Positions 18,136-26,757 of a stretch of 64,000 nucleotides of DNA are shown here, in pieces. The position numbers were made by a program, and so were the translations under genes. How positions within the stretch are numbered: the stretch's first letter is position 1; each line of letters begins with the position of its first letter. Origin of the DNA: Planctomycetota bacterium (GTDB taxonomy: Bacteria > Planctomycetota > Planctomycetia > Planctomycetales > Planctomycetaceae); assembly GCA_023417655.1 (NCBI GenBank), contig JAEZFD010000031.1, positions 62,001-126,000 of the forward strand, given 5' to 3'. The notes beneath the pieces are model-generated. The model was not told the origin of the DNA and made no database searches. It was given only the letters and a program-made list of their open reading frames with translations.

Positions 18136-20673
18136 CTATCGGGTGCCAGTTCCGTAAAAGCGGCTCTTCAGGCTTTCTGTTGCAACGACATACATCAGCA
18201 GGATAACGATCAGGCAACCCAGAAGGCCTGGCGGTAATGGCACGAACTTGAACAGGCTGGCGAAAGGGAGATATGGCAATGCGAGCGTTAGAAGAGCGAC
18301 CGCCACGGTCAGCCAGAGAAATAGCTTTCCAGGTCGGCTTCGATAGAACGGCCTTCGTGTTCTGACGACCAGAGCGATGACCAGTTCTGTCAACAGTGAC
18401 TCTACAAACCAACCGGTGCGAAACAGCGCGGCGCTAGCTGAGAAGAGGCCTAACAATACTCCAAAAGTCAGAAAATCGAACAATGAACTCAATAGACCGA
18501 ACTTGATCATGAATCTTCTGATCAAGGGGATATCCCAGCGTTGCGGCCGTTCCACCAACTCCGGATCGACTGAATCATCTGCGATGCCGAGGGCCGGCAC
18601 GTCCGCCAGAAGATTGTTCAGAAGAATCTGACTCGCCAATAGTGGAAAAAATGGAAGGATGAGTGATGCGACGGCCATGCTCATCATGTTCCCCAAGTTC
18701 GCACTGGTCGTAGTCAGGACGTACTTAAGTGAATTAGCAAACGTCTTTCTTCCCGCCAGAACTCCTTTGCTGATCACATGGAGGTTTGATTCGAGCAACA
18801 AGAGATCTGCAGCCTCTCGCGCGACATCGACGGCTTTGTCGACCGAGATTCCGACATCAGCAGCATGCATTGCAGGTGCATCGTTGACACCATCTCCCAG
18901 ATAACCGACGGCGTGCCCCATCCTTTTCAGCGCGACGATAATTCGCTCTTTCTGATTAGGATCAACCTCCACGAACAGGTCGGTCTCCTCCGCCAGTTTC
19001 CAGAGTGCTTCATCATGCAGTTTGTCCAATTGCTGTCCGGTGAGAACCCGTGAAGTCGACATGCCGACTTTGGCAGCGACATGGATCGCCACCAAGGCGG
19101 AATCTCCCGAGATCAGCTTGATCGAAACGCCAAGGCGCCCCAGCTCATGTATTGCCTCCGCAGCATCTGATTTAGGAGGATCCAGAAATGTCAGAAAGCC
19201 GAGAAAGTTCAATCGCTGCTCAATCTCACGAGTGTAGGTCGGTTGTTCATCCATCCAGCGTTCAGCGACCGCCAGGACGCGAAGTCCCGCCGCATTCCAT
19301 TCCTGAGCCTTCGATTGAATCGAGTTCCTGGATGAATCTGTCAGTTTCTCGCCATTGGAGAGCGTATCGCAATTCCGAAGGACTTGAGGAACAGCTCCCT
19401 TTGTGATGAGTCTGATGCCGTCAGCCTGACGAACGACCACGCTCAGGCACTTTCTGACGAAGTCGTAAGGAATCTCGGCGAGTTTCTCGACTGGAGGTGG
19501 TGCCACCTTACCGGTTGTCTTGATAATTGCTTCATCGAGCGGATTCATCAGCCCGGTTTGCAGAGAAGAATTGTAGTAAGCCGCTTCAAAGACACGGTCT
19601 GACGAGAGCCCCTTCTCATCCCACGCACCGTCGAGACGAACAACGCCTTCGGTCAGTGTCCCTGTTTTATCTGTGCACAGGACATCCATACTTCCCAGGT
19701 TTTCAATCGCGATCAGTCTCCGCACCAGCACCCCACGCCGGGCAAGTTCTTCTGATCCTCTCGCAAGATTGATTGTCAGAATGACTGGAAGCAATTCAGG
19801 GCTTAATCCCACCGCCAATGCAATCGAAAACATTAACGTCTGGATGGGAGGACGGCCCAGGATAATGTTCGCTGCGAAGATCATCGCCATGACGACAACC
19901 ATCGTCATCGTGAGCAATTCGCCAAAATGCCGTAGGCCTCTGTCAAACTCGTTTTCAGGAGCCCGGAGTTTTAATCGATGAGCAATCTTTCCGAACTGAG
20001 TCCCGCCCCCCGTCCGGACGATGACACATTTCCCTGTTCCACTGCGAACATTCGTCCCTTGAAAGACACAGTTTTTTCGGGCTCCAATTCCCGCGTTCGG
20101 TGAAGAAATTTCGTCTGCCGACTTCTCCGCAGGAAAGCTTTCCCCTGTCAAAATCCCCTCGTTCACAAAGAAATCGGTCGATGTGAGGAGAACTCCGTCC
20201 CCTGGAATGAGACTTCCGGCCGAGAGTTGAACGACGTCTCCAAGGACAACTTCGGTTGAGGGAATGATGATCGGGACCCCGTCCCTCAGCACCTTGGATT
20301 TGATGCTGATCCGCTTTCTCAGAGCGGCCGCAATCGACTGAGCACGATACTCCCTGTTGAAACCGATTCCGACGCTTATTGAGAGAATTGTCAGGAGAAT
20401 TGCAGCATCCACATGCGAACCGGTAACAGCAGAGGCTCCTGCTGCAAAGAAGAGAACCAGCAACAGTGGATTCTTTAATTGATTTCCGAGGACGGAGATC
20501 CAGTTCGCCGTATACTCTGGCTGCTGCTGCTGTGTCTCAATGCCTTCCGAGAGACGTCTCTCCGCTTCGATGCCAGATAAACCATGCACCGTCGTGTTCA
20601 AACGTTGCAGAAGCACTTCAGGCTCCAGAGACCAATACGCCTCATCGAGCTGTAACGGGGAGGATGAGGCCAT
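18136..20673 (-). CDS. mgtA: Magnesium-translocating P-type ATPase, MgtA-like (P-IIIB)
   Basis: This inner-membrane cation ATPase is probably a Mg2+ importer. Its 845 residues are a little short of E. coli MgtA (898). It has the N-terminal cation-ATPase domain, the actuator motif ILTGES, the membrane segment with GLSPELLP (MgtA-type, close to GLTPEMLP) and the phosphorylation site DKTGTLTEG. The hinge GDGVNDAPA and six C-terminal helices follow. The difference in length is at the N terminus. A sigma-54-type promoter lies 79 bases upstream at 20752-20767. Placement in a starvation/hypoxia-like island suggests a role in ATP-Mg homeostasis during energy stress, which is inference. Other cation specificity cannot be excluded. 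Confidence 0.88.
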   Translation of the reverse strand: MASSSPLQLDEAYWSLEPEVLLQRLNTTVHGLSGIEAERRLSEGIETQQQQPEYTANWISVLGNQLKNPLLLVLFFAAGASAVTGSHVDAAILLTILSISVGIGFNREYRAQSIAAALRKRISIKSKVLRDGVPIIIPSTEVVLGDVVQLSAGSLIPGDGVLLTSTDFFVNEGILTGESFPAEKSADEISSPNAGIGARKNCVFQGTNVRSGTGKCVIVRTGGGTQFGKIAHRLKLRAPENEFDRGLRHFGELLTMTMVVVMAMIFAANIILGRPPIQTLMFSIALAVGLSPELLPVILTINLARGSEELARRGVLVRRLIAIENLGSMDVLCTDKTGTLTEGVVRLDGAWDEKGLSSDRVFEAAYYNSSLQTGLMNPLDEAIIKTTGKVAPPPVEKLAEIPYDFVRKCLSVVVRQADGIRLITKGAVPQVLRNCDTLSNGEKLTDSSRNSIQSKAQEWNAAGLRVLAVAERWMDEQPTYTREIEQRLNFLGFLTFLDPPKSDAAEAIHELGRLGVSIKLISGDSALVAIHVAAKVGMSTSRVLTGQQLDKLHDEALWKLAEETDLFVEVDPNQKERIIVALKRMGHAVGYLGDGVNDAPAMHAADVGISVDKAVDVAREAADLLLLESNLHVISKGVLAGRKTFANSLKYVLTTTSANLGNMMSMAVASLILPFFPLLASQILLNNLLADVPALGIADDSVDPELVERPQRWDIPLIRRFMIKFGLLSSLFDFLTFGVLLGLFSASAALFRTGWFVESLLTELVIALVVRTRRPFYRSRPGKLFLWLTVAVALLTLALPYLPFASLFKFVPLPPGLLGCLIVILLMYVVATESLKSRFYGTGTR

Positions 20674-20751
20674 CGGAATTCAAGTCCTCGCTGTGGAGAG
20701 GCGTTGGGAGCAACTTGCACTTCCCTTGAGCTGAAGCCATCCAGGATCCGA

Positions 20752-20767
20752 TGCAATGAGTATTCCG
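20752..20767 (-). promoter_or_regulatory. Sigma-54-type promoter of mgtA
   Basis: Read on the minus strand: CGGAAT, ACTCA, TTGCA. The -12 box is a full match and the GG-N10-GC spacing is exact. The -24 box keeps GG and A but is otherwise weak. It is 79 bases from the mgtA ATG. Confidence 0.55.
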
Positions 20768-20830
20768 ATAATAATGAGTGAAATAGCTCAGGGTTTGTTC
20801 AGTCTTGCAGTACGACAAAAGATTGAATGA

Positions 20831-20846
20831 TGTGCGAATCCGCACA
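20831..20846. promoter_or_regulatory. 16-bp dyad, putative activator site (copy 2, perfect)
   Basis: TGTGCGAATCCGCACA is a perfect 6-bp inverted repeat around AATC. It lies 64 bp from the mgtA -24 box and 110 bp from the cytochrome -24 box, so one enhancer could serve both promoters. Confidence 0.7.
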
Positions 20847-20955
20847 CCTCTGAGTCTGATTGAGATTTCGCAAGGAAGTTGTCTCGTGCCTGCTTCAATC
20901 CAATTCCCTTCTTAGAGCCCGTTATTAAACTGAAAAGAGCCGACGTCTGGACGCC

Positions 20956-20971
20956 CGGTATTCAAATTGCA
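20956..20971 (+). promoter_or_regulatory. Sigma-54-type promoter of the cytochrome c gene
   Basis: CGGTAT, TCAAA, TTGCA: full -12 box and exact GG-N10-GC spacing, with a partial -24 box. The ATG of the cytochrome gene is 61 bases downstream. Confidence 0.55.
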
Positions 20972-21031
20972 AGCAGCAGTCGTCGACGATTTCGGTTTCT
21001 CACTCACAAAATACGTCGCACGGAGCACACC

Positions 21032-21478
21032 ATGGTCAGGAATTCAAATCGACTGGGGCTCGTTCTTCTGCTTGGATTGGTCATGGCGTTCCCACTCTAT
21101 GGTGACCCGGCTCCTTCTAGCGGAAAGCAAGTCACAACGCCTCAGAACAAGGCGGAGGCAAACAAATGGATGCAGATCAAGTTGAAGTCATCTCAGGAAA
21201 TTCTGGCCGGACTCACTCAAGGAGACTTTAAGAAAGTCGAAGACCAAGGCCGAAGACTGCTCGTCTTTAACATTCTTGAAAACTGGCGTCTCGAAAATAA
21301 GTTGGTCAATGATTCAGACTATCAGGGTCAGTTGAATGCATTCGAATTCGCCACAAAGGAACTTGTCCGCTACGCGAACTCAAAAGACATCGATGGGGCG
21401 TTGAACTCCTACCAGCTTCTCACGCGATCGTGTGTCGAATGTCACAAGCTGATCCGCGACGTACCGAAAACGCCTTGA
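21032..21478 (+). CDS. Exported monohaem cytochrome c, class II (c')-like
   Basis: From the ATG at 21032 the protein has 148 residues: a signal peptide of about 24 residues (hydrophobic core GLVLLLGLVMAF), a mostly helical middle and one haem site CVECH at residues 134-138 near the C terminus. A single CxxCH at the end of a helical protein, followed by an Arg three residues later, is typical of cytochrome c'-type four-helix bundles. The family placement is tentative. The protein should act in the periplasm. It has its own sigma-54-type promoter and is followed after 88 bases by the alcohol dehydrogenase gene, which probably shares the transcript. A role in electron transfer or NO/O2 binding under low oxygen is inference. 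Confidence 0.72.
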   Translation: MVRNSNRLGLVLLLGLVMAFPLYGDPAPSSGKQVTTPQNKAEANKWMQIKLKSSQEILAGLTQGDFKKVEDQGRRLLVFNILENWRLENKLVNDSDYQGQLNAFEFATKELVRYANSKDIDGALNSYQLLTRSCVECHKLIRDVPKTP

Positions 21479-21566
21479 TAAGAGGAAAAGGTATTCTGCC
21501 TGAAGCGCGGCCCCCGACGGGTTCTTTCATTGACCGACGCGAATTTTTCCTCTCAGGTCGACCGAC

Positions 21567-22583
21567 ATGAAGGCAATGATTCTTCGCCGAATTGCTTCGC
21601 TCGATGCTGATTCCACTCCATTGGAGTTAGTGGAACTTCCCCGCCCAGTCCCGTCCGAGACAGAAATCCTGATTCGTGTTTCCGTTTGTGGTGTCTGCCA
21701 TACGGAGCTGGATGAAATCGAAGGACGCACGCCGCCGCCTCGGCTCCCTATGATTCTCGGGCATCAGGTGGTTGGTCGAGTGGCGGAACTGGGGAAAAGC
21801 GTCACTCGTTTCAGAATCGGCGATCGAGTCGGTGTCGGGTGGATCTTTTCCTCCACTGGGGAATGGAATGAGAATCTGAGTCCTGCATTCCTCGCGACGG
21901 GGCGCGACGCCCCGGGAGGTTATGCAGAGTTTATGACCGTTCAGGAGCGATATGCCTGCGCAATTCCTTCGGCATTCTCGGATGAAGAGGTTGCCCCATT
22001 GCTCTGTGCAGGAGCCGTCGGCTATCGGGCAGTGAGGCTGACACAGTTGATCAATGGACGATCACTGGGACTGACCGGTTTTGGCGGTTCGGCTCATATT
22101 GTCATTCAGCTGGTTCATTTTCTCTTTCCAAAGTCCAAGGTCTTTGTCTTCGCTCGGGATCCACTCAGTCGTAAGTTCGCTCTGGATCTGGGGGCAGTCT
22201 GGGCGGGCGATACAACAGACCGTTCTCCGGAGAAGCTGGATGCAATCATTGATACGACCCCCGCTTGGACTCCAGTCGTCGAAGCCCTGAGCAACTTAAA
22301 GCCGGGAGGCCGCCTGGTTATTAATGCAATCCGAAAGGAAGACCGGGACAAACAGGCGCTCTTGAACTTGAAGTATGAAGAACATCTGTGGATGGAACGG
22401 GAAATCAAAACTGTTGCCAATGTCACTCATACTGACATCGCTGAATTCTTAACGATCGTTGCGAAAATCCCCATCCGTCCGAAAGTTCAGGTGTATCCGC
22501 TCAACGAGGCGAATCAGGCTCTCATGGATCTTAAACGCGGCCCAATTCAGGGAGCGAAAGTCCTCAGGATATCTCCAAGCTGA
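21567..22583 (+). CDS. Zinc-type alcohol dehydrogenase without the structural zinc lobe
   Basis: This 338-residue medium-chain dehydrogenase resembles AdhP/AdhA. The GroES-like domain has catalytic-zinc ligands in CGVCHTELDE and in GHQVVG, and a third Cys in PLLCAGAVGYRA. The Rossmann domain has GLTGFGGSAHIV. Normal members have four cysteines around residues 90-110 that bind a structural zinc. Here that stretch reads IFSSTGEWNENLS with no cysteine and is several residues shorter. The enzyme may be stable without that zinc. It probably reduces acetaldehyde or another aldehyde, or oxidises an alcohol. It lies 88 bases behind the cytochrome gene and likely belongs to the same sigma-54-driven unit. 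Confidence 0.85.
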   Translation: MKAMILRRIASLDADSTPLELVELPRPVPSETEILIRVSVCGVCHTELDEIEGRTPPPRLPMILGHQVVGRVAELGKSVTRFRIGDRVGVGWIFSSTGEWNENLSPAFLATGRDAPGGYAEFMTVQERYACAIPSAFSDEEVAPLLCAGAVGYRAVRLTQLINGRSLGLTGFGGSAHIVIQLVHFLFPKSKVFVFARDPLSRKFALDLGAVWAGDTTDRSPEKLDAIIDTTPAWTPVVEALSNLKPGGRLVINAIRKEDRDKQALLNLKYEEHLWMEREIKTVANVTHTDIAEFLTIVAKIPIRPKVQVYPLNEANQALMDLKRGPIQGAKVLRISPS

Positions 22584-22893
22584 GTGGCATTGAGGGTTGT
22601 GTGAGGGCAGAATCAGTCTTTTGAGGCACCTTCCATTGCCGGAGTATCAACTCGCTCCCGCGTCGATTCTTCGCGAATAAGCCTGAGTTCTCCCAAGAAG
22701 CTCTGATTGACGCTCGAATCTCTGTGCGATTAATCCCTTGGGAAACCAATTGGCGGTCGGTTGTTCTCAATCAAGATGAAACGAACTTCACATAGGGACT
22801 CCGCGGCCCCAAACCAAGCATCGCTCTCTGCAAAATGCGAATCGGACTTTCTCGATCAGGGCGGAGCGTGACTCATCTTGCAACCGAAGTTGC

Positions 22894-22909
22894 TGTGCGG
22901 ATTGTCACA
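22894..22909. promoter_or_regulatory. 16-bp dyad, putative activator site (copy 3, imperfect)
   Basis: TGTGCGGATTGTCACA keeps the left half fully and four of six bases in the right half. It ends 117 bp before the -24 box at 23027. It is the weakest of the four copies. Confidence 0.5.
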
Positions 22910-23026
22910 ATATGGGGCAATTTACATGGTCCTTCATTCCTGTTGGCTGGATGAAACTCCCTTCAAATTGAGCAACAACTGTCCGATTGTGCATCAATTA
23001 AACGCAGTCTTAAATCGTCGCCTCTC

Positions 23027-23042
23027 AGGAACAGGCTTTGCC
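23027..23042 (+). promoter_or_regulatory. Sigma-54-type promoter of the BON protein gene
   Basis: AGGAAC, AGGCT, TTGCC: exact GG-N10-GC spacing, a TTGC -12 core and four of six bases in the -24 box. It lies 58 bases before the ATG at 23101. Confidence 0.55.
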
Positions 23043-23100
23043 AGCAGACCGTGTGTGTTGGATTCTTTCTTTGAATCCCCTCTCAAAAGGAGTTTCGATC

Positions 23101-23754
23101 ATGATGAGTGACTATGTATTGCATCAGGACATTCTCGAAGAATTAGAATGGGAGGCGAGTCTCGACTCCTCAAAGATTGGCGTCACTGTAAAAAGCGGTG
23201 TCGTCACGCTGACGGGAACGGTTCCTTCATATGCACAAAAGCTCGAAGCGGAACGGGTTGTCAAACGCGTTGTTGGTGTCATGGCAGTCGCCAATGATAT
23301 TGAGGTCTCCCTGGTGGGACACGACCATCCCAACGATACCGAGATTGCAGAAGCCGCAGTCAATGCACTTCGGTGGAATTCGTCCCTCCCTCAAGGGCAG
23401 ATTAAAGTCACAGTCCGACAGGGGTTTCTGACTTTGGAAGGGAACGTCGACTGGTATTATCAACGAGAAGTCGCCGATGACGCTGTACGATATCTGACCG
23501 GCGTTCGAGGCGTCAACAACCATATCAAAGTCACTCCGCAAGTGAAGCAGTCCGAGATCAGCAAGAAGATCGAAGCAGCATTTAGGCGGAATGCGGAGAT
23601 CGATGCGAGCCACGTCAAAGTGGCTGCTCAAGGGGGAAAGGTTGTTCTGGATGGAAAAGTTGCCTCTTGGATGGAACGCAGCGCCGCTGAACATGCTGCC
23701 TGGTCTGCTCCAGGCGTTTTCAACGTCGAGAATCATCTCACGGTAGGAACATAG
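23101..23754 (+). CDS. Triple BON-domain protein
   Basis: From the ATG at 23101, with AAAGGAG eight bases upstream, the protein has 217 residues. It consists of three BON domains in tandem (about 3-70, 78-145 and 150-217), each with the pattern V-x-V-x-x-G-x-V-x-L-x-G-x-V. BON domains are thought to bind phospholipid or membranes and occur in osmotically or stress-induced proteins such as OsmY. No signal peptide is visible, unlike OsmY, so it may be cytoplasmic. It is monocistronic and has its own dyad and sigma-54-type promoter. Proteins with three BON domains often accompany Hsp20 and phosphoketolase in stress islands, as I recall. Confidence 0.88.
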   Translation: MMSDYVLHQDILEELEWEASLDSSKIGVTVKSGVVTLTGTVPSYAQKLEAERVVKRVVGVMAVANDIEVSLVGHDHPNDTEIAEAAVNALRWNSSLPQGQIKVTVRQGFLTLEGNVDWYYQREVADDAVRYLTGVRGVNNHIKVTPQVKQSEISKKIEAAFRRNAEIDASHVKVAAQGGKVVLDGKVASWMERSAAEHAAWSAPGVFNVENHLTVGT

Positions 23755-24183
23755 AAGTAGTTCCCGAAAGTGGGGTTTAATGGCCTGAAAGGGAGCCACC
23801 GTAGAGCAGAAGCGGTCGCTCCCGATTTCTCCAGATCGATATCCTTTTGGGAATTGCGAATTCGAAGTTCGGAAGTCTGGGAACACGCCAAACTCCGGTT
23901 ACTCTGGATGAATTAAGTTTGTTGCAGTGAGATAGCTCATTTTGAAAGCAACTCGTGCCTAAGCTCTCGCAATAAATGCATTTTGATTGCTGCGCTATCC
24001 ACGGCTGTGATCTCTGAGTTGCATTCATCGATCATTCGGGACATCATTGGCCTGTCCGCGTCCGATCCAAGCGAAATACTGGCAAACTCAGGCGGATGAT
24101 TTCCGCTCCATTTTCATAGTGAATTGAGCAATTTGAACGACCGTCCAGGCATCCCACCTCGGACATCACTTCTGGTCCGTATT
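23755..24183. other. Gap before the sensor kinase
   Basis: A 429-base gap between two plus-strand genes. I find no convincing sigma-54 promoter, dyad or terminator. A TTG 60 bases upstream of the kinase ATG would extend that protein by 20 residues. Confidence 0.45.
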
Positions 24184-25665
24184 ATGGAGAATTCGCCCCC
24201 TCCGTTACGAATTTACATTATTGAAGACAATGTTGATGCGTGCGATCAGTTGCGAGATATTCTGGAACTGGATGAACATCTCGTCTTCCTGGCTAACACG
24301 GCTCAGCAGGCATTGGAAGACCCGGCCCTTGTCACCGCTTCGGTAATTCTGCTGGACTGGCAACTCTCCGACGCTACTGCATTCGATTTGCTGCCACGTA
24401 TCAGCTTGATTGCGCCTACGGCAGATGTCGTCATTATCACCGCTCAGGGCGACTTTGGTCAGGCCGTCACTGCACTTCGCGAGGGGGCGGCCGATTATCT
24501 TCTTAAGCCCATTAACTCGCAGGCACTGCGGGGCAGCTTACAACGTCTGGCTCATCGCCGCTGGCTCGCTCAGAAAAAAGCTCGCGCTGATGCAATGTTT
24601 CGTAATCTGGTGCAGATTGCACCCTGCTTGATTGTGATTCTTCGACCGGACTTATCAATTCGATATTTCAGTCAATTCGCCGAGACCTTAACGGGGTACC
24701 GGTCTGAAGAGGTTCTCAATCGGAATTTTGTCGAACTCTTTCTCCCTGAATTCGATCTCACCGGAACCGCACCGACCATTGACAACATCTTCTCCCAACA
24801 ACTGCCTGATAGTCATCAGACCGCAATTCATTGCGCAAATGGGACTCAGCGATGGATCGTCTGGAACACTCAGGTTCTCGATGAAAAAGACGGAGATGCC
24901 GGAATTCTCGCGGTGGGGCAGGATGTCACCGAGTTTCGACGTGCAACCGAACAACTCGTTCAATCCGAACGGCTTTCTGCGATCGGGGAGGCCATGACCG
25001 GCTTAGCTCATGAAAGTCGTAATGCGCTCCAGCGGAGTCAGGCATTTCTCGAGCTCCTTGCGGTCGAGGTGTCTGGTCAGGCAGAAGCACTCCGGCTGGT
25101 TGATTGTATTCAAGAGGCTCAGAATCATCTGCACCTGTTGTATGAACAAGTCCGTCAGTACGCCTCTCCAGTTTGTCTGAAACGTCATCCTTACTGCCTG
25201 AGCGAACTCGTTGAGGAAACTTGGGCATATCTGGAACAGGCCCGCGCGGGACGCCTTGCCGAACTGCACATCGAAGAGACTGCCGAGCCCTTGAATGCGA
25301 AGGTCGATCGATTCATGATTCTGCAGGTCTTCCGCAACATCATGGAGAATTCGCTCGCAGCCTGCGCGGATCCAGTGACCATTTACTTCCGCGGCAAAAC
25401 CTGGAAGGAATACGGTCAAACGTGGCTGCAAATTTCCTTTCGTGATACGGGACCGGGACTCGATGCGGTTCAACGCCAGCGAATCTTTGAGCCATTCTAT
25501 ACGACAAAAACTCGCGGCACTGGATTAGGAATGACGCTCAGCAAACGGATCGTCGAAGCCCATGGTGGTGCGATCAACGTCGGCCCAGGGCCAGGGACCG
25601 AGATCTTGATCTCGCTACCCGCGAATGAATTCGAAAAGGACTCTCCGTCCCGGAATCAACAATAA
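24184..25665 (+). CDS. REC-PAS-histidine kinase hybrid
   Basis: This soluble sensor kinase has an inverted domain order: receiver domain first (about residues 8-125, acceptor Asp in LLDWQLSD, KPI lysine), then a PAS domain (about 140-255), a dimerisation/phospho-acceptor helix with the H-box GLAHESRNALQRSQ, and an ATPase domain. The ATPase part has N-box NIMENSLAA, DTGPGL and GTGLGM. From the ATG at 24184 it has 493 residues, and no membrane segment is visible. The PAS domain could sense redox or oxygen, but I see no diagnostic haem or flavin residue. It is the only kinase in the window, so it is a candidate partner of the NtrC-type regulator at 16712. Its own receiver suggests input from another kinase. 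Confidence 0.88.
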   Translation: MENSPPPLRIYIIEDNVDACDQLRDILELDEHLVFLANTAQQALEDPALVTASVILLDWQLSDATAFDLLPRISLIAPTADVVIITAQGDFGQAVTALREGAADYLLKPINSQALRGSLQRLAHRRWLAQKKARADAMFRNLVQIAPCLIVILRPDLSIRYFSQFAETLTGYRSEEVLNRNFVELFLPEFDLTGTAPTIDNIFSQQLPDSHQTAIHCANGTQRWIVWNTQVLDEKDGDAGILAVGQDVTEFRRATEQLVQSERLSAIGEAMTGLAHESRNALQRSQAFLELLAVEVSGQAEALRLVDCIQEAQNHLHLLYEQVRQYASPVCLKRHPYCLSELVEETWAYLEQARAGRLAELHIEETAEPLNAKVDRFMILQVFRNIMENSLAACADPVTIYFRGKTWKEYGQTWLQISFRDTGPGLDAVQRQRIFEPFYTTKTRGTGLGMTLSKRIVEAHGGAINVGPGPGTEILISLPANEFEKDSPSRNQQ

Positions 25666-25739
25666 TGTGCCCGCTTGCGTTTCGTGTAGACTCGTGTTTG
25701 CAGAGCAATGCTCCACAGTTCCGTAAACGTTAAGAAAGC

Positions 25740-26750
25740 TCATTCGGAACTGCCAGCTAGCAGAAACTCAGCAGCATCTTCCGGCAGCACAGTATTGATC
25801 GACATTCCACTGCCCATTTCAAAGCCAGCCGCCGTGGAAAGTCTTGGCAGGATACGAATGTGCCAGCAGAATGAGATCTGATTCTCGTCCCCGCGTGCCG
25901 CAGTATCAATTGTCAAATTGAAATCCGGATTCTCCAAGCCCACAAAGAGTCGTGCGAGAACTCGCTTAATGATCTCTGCAAGCGGTCGGAACAACTCTTC
26001 TTTCATCTCGCTAAATGAGGGCTGGCACTGACTGGGCATGATCCAGGTTTCAAACGGGAGGTGGCTTGCGAATGGAAGAAAAGCAACGAAGTCTTGATTG
26101 GTCGAGAGGATCCGTTTTCTGGCCGCGAGTTCTTCTCTTAAGATCACCTGATGTAGACAGCTCCCCTCGCGGTCAAAAAATTGAGCTGCCTCTGCGTAAC
26201 GCAGTCTCAACATTCGGGGAACAACAGGAGTGGCAATAATCTGCCAATGCGGGTGCCTGAGCGAAGTTCCGGCACGTTCCCCATGATTTTTGAAGAGAAT
26301 GATTGCCTGAAAGCGCCGATCTCTCAGCAAGTCCAAAGAGCGCCGCTGCAGCATACGCAGCACTCTTTCAATCTGCTCCACCGGCTGAGCGGCAAGAACC
26401 GCGCTGTGCTCAGGACTTTCTATGACAACTTCATGCGCCCCACATCCGCCCATCTTGTGGAAAATCCGACCAAGTTCAATTCGGCGGTTATCTTCTTCAA
26501 TCTGCAGTGCCGGAAACTTGTTTGGAACCACTCGAACCTGCCAGGCCTGAGTAGAGCTATCACGAAAGGCATCAATTTCGTGCGGCGTCATGCTTTCATT
26601 GCCTGGGCAGAAAGGACAGTGCTGCTCGGCTGAGAGATTGTGGGGGGACGATGGTACGCTTTCTTTGTCCGTCGCATGAGGTCGTAATTGTCTCAGGGGC
26701 GCAAAGACGACCCAGTCTCCCGTGGTGCAGTCAAAACGAAGTTCCGGCAT
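25740..26750 (-). CDS. galT: Galactose-1-phosphate uridylyltransferase family (GalT)
   Basis: This nucleotidyl transferase of the HIT superfamily exchanges UMP between UDP-glucose and galactose-1-phosphate. It has 336 residues, near the family norm. The active site RHPHWQIIATP keeps the H-x-H-x-Q core with the nucleophilic His. An upstream CPFCPGNE motif would bind zinc, and NKFPAL is conserved. A close relative acts as ADP-glucose phosphorylase, so given the glycogen genes nearby the true substrate could be ADP-glucose. It is the last gene of a three-gene operon. The hemerythrin-like gene ends seven bases upstream, and the promoter is far upstream at 27997-28012. Confidence 0.85.
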   Translation of the reverse strand: MPELRFDCTTGDWVVFAPLRQLRPHATDKESVPSSPHNLSAEQHCPFCPGNESMTPHEIDAFRDSSTQAWQVRVVPNKFPALQIEEDNRRIELGRIFHKMGGCGAHEVVIESPEHSAVLAAQPVEQIERVLRMLQRRSLDLLRDRRFQAIILFKNHGERAGTSLRHPHWQIIATPVVPRMLRLRYAEAAQFFDREGSCLHQVILREELAARKRILSTNQDFVAFLPFASHLPFETWIMPSQCQPSFSEMKEELFRPLAEIIKRVLARLFVGLENPDFNLTIDTAARGDENQISFCWHIRILPRLSTAAGFEMGSGMSINTVLPEDAAEFLLAGSSE

Positions 26751-26757
26751 CGTTGAG

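Larger units (their letters stand above)
20674..21031. promoter_or_regulatory. Divergent mgtA / cytochrome c control region
   Basis: A 358-base region between divergent genes. One perfect TGTGCG dyad (20831-20846) is flanked by a minus-strand sigma-54-type promoter facing mgtA (20752-20767) and a plus-strand one facing the cytochrome gene (20956-20971). No gene is evident inside. A TTG-initiated extension of the cytochrome frame back to 20879 would remove the signal peptide from the N terminus, so I reject it. Confidence 0.65.
22584..23100. promoter_or_regulatory. Leader region upstream of the BON protein gene
   Basis: A 517-base gap. It contains the dyad at 22894-22909 and the sigma-54-type promoter at 23027-23042. 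A half-site TGCGAATC lies at 22836-22843. No open frame in it looks coding. Confidence 0.6.

Noticed and set aside
22836..22843. TGCGAATC half-site upstream of the third dyad
   Set aside because: Only half of the dyad is present; eight bases can occur by chance.
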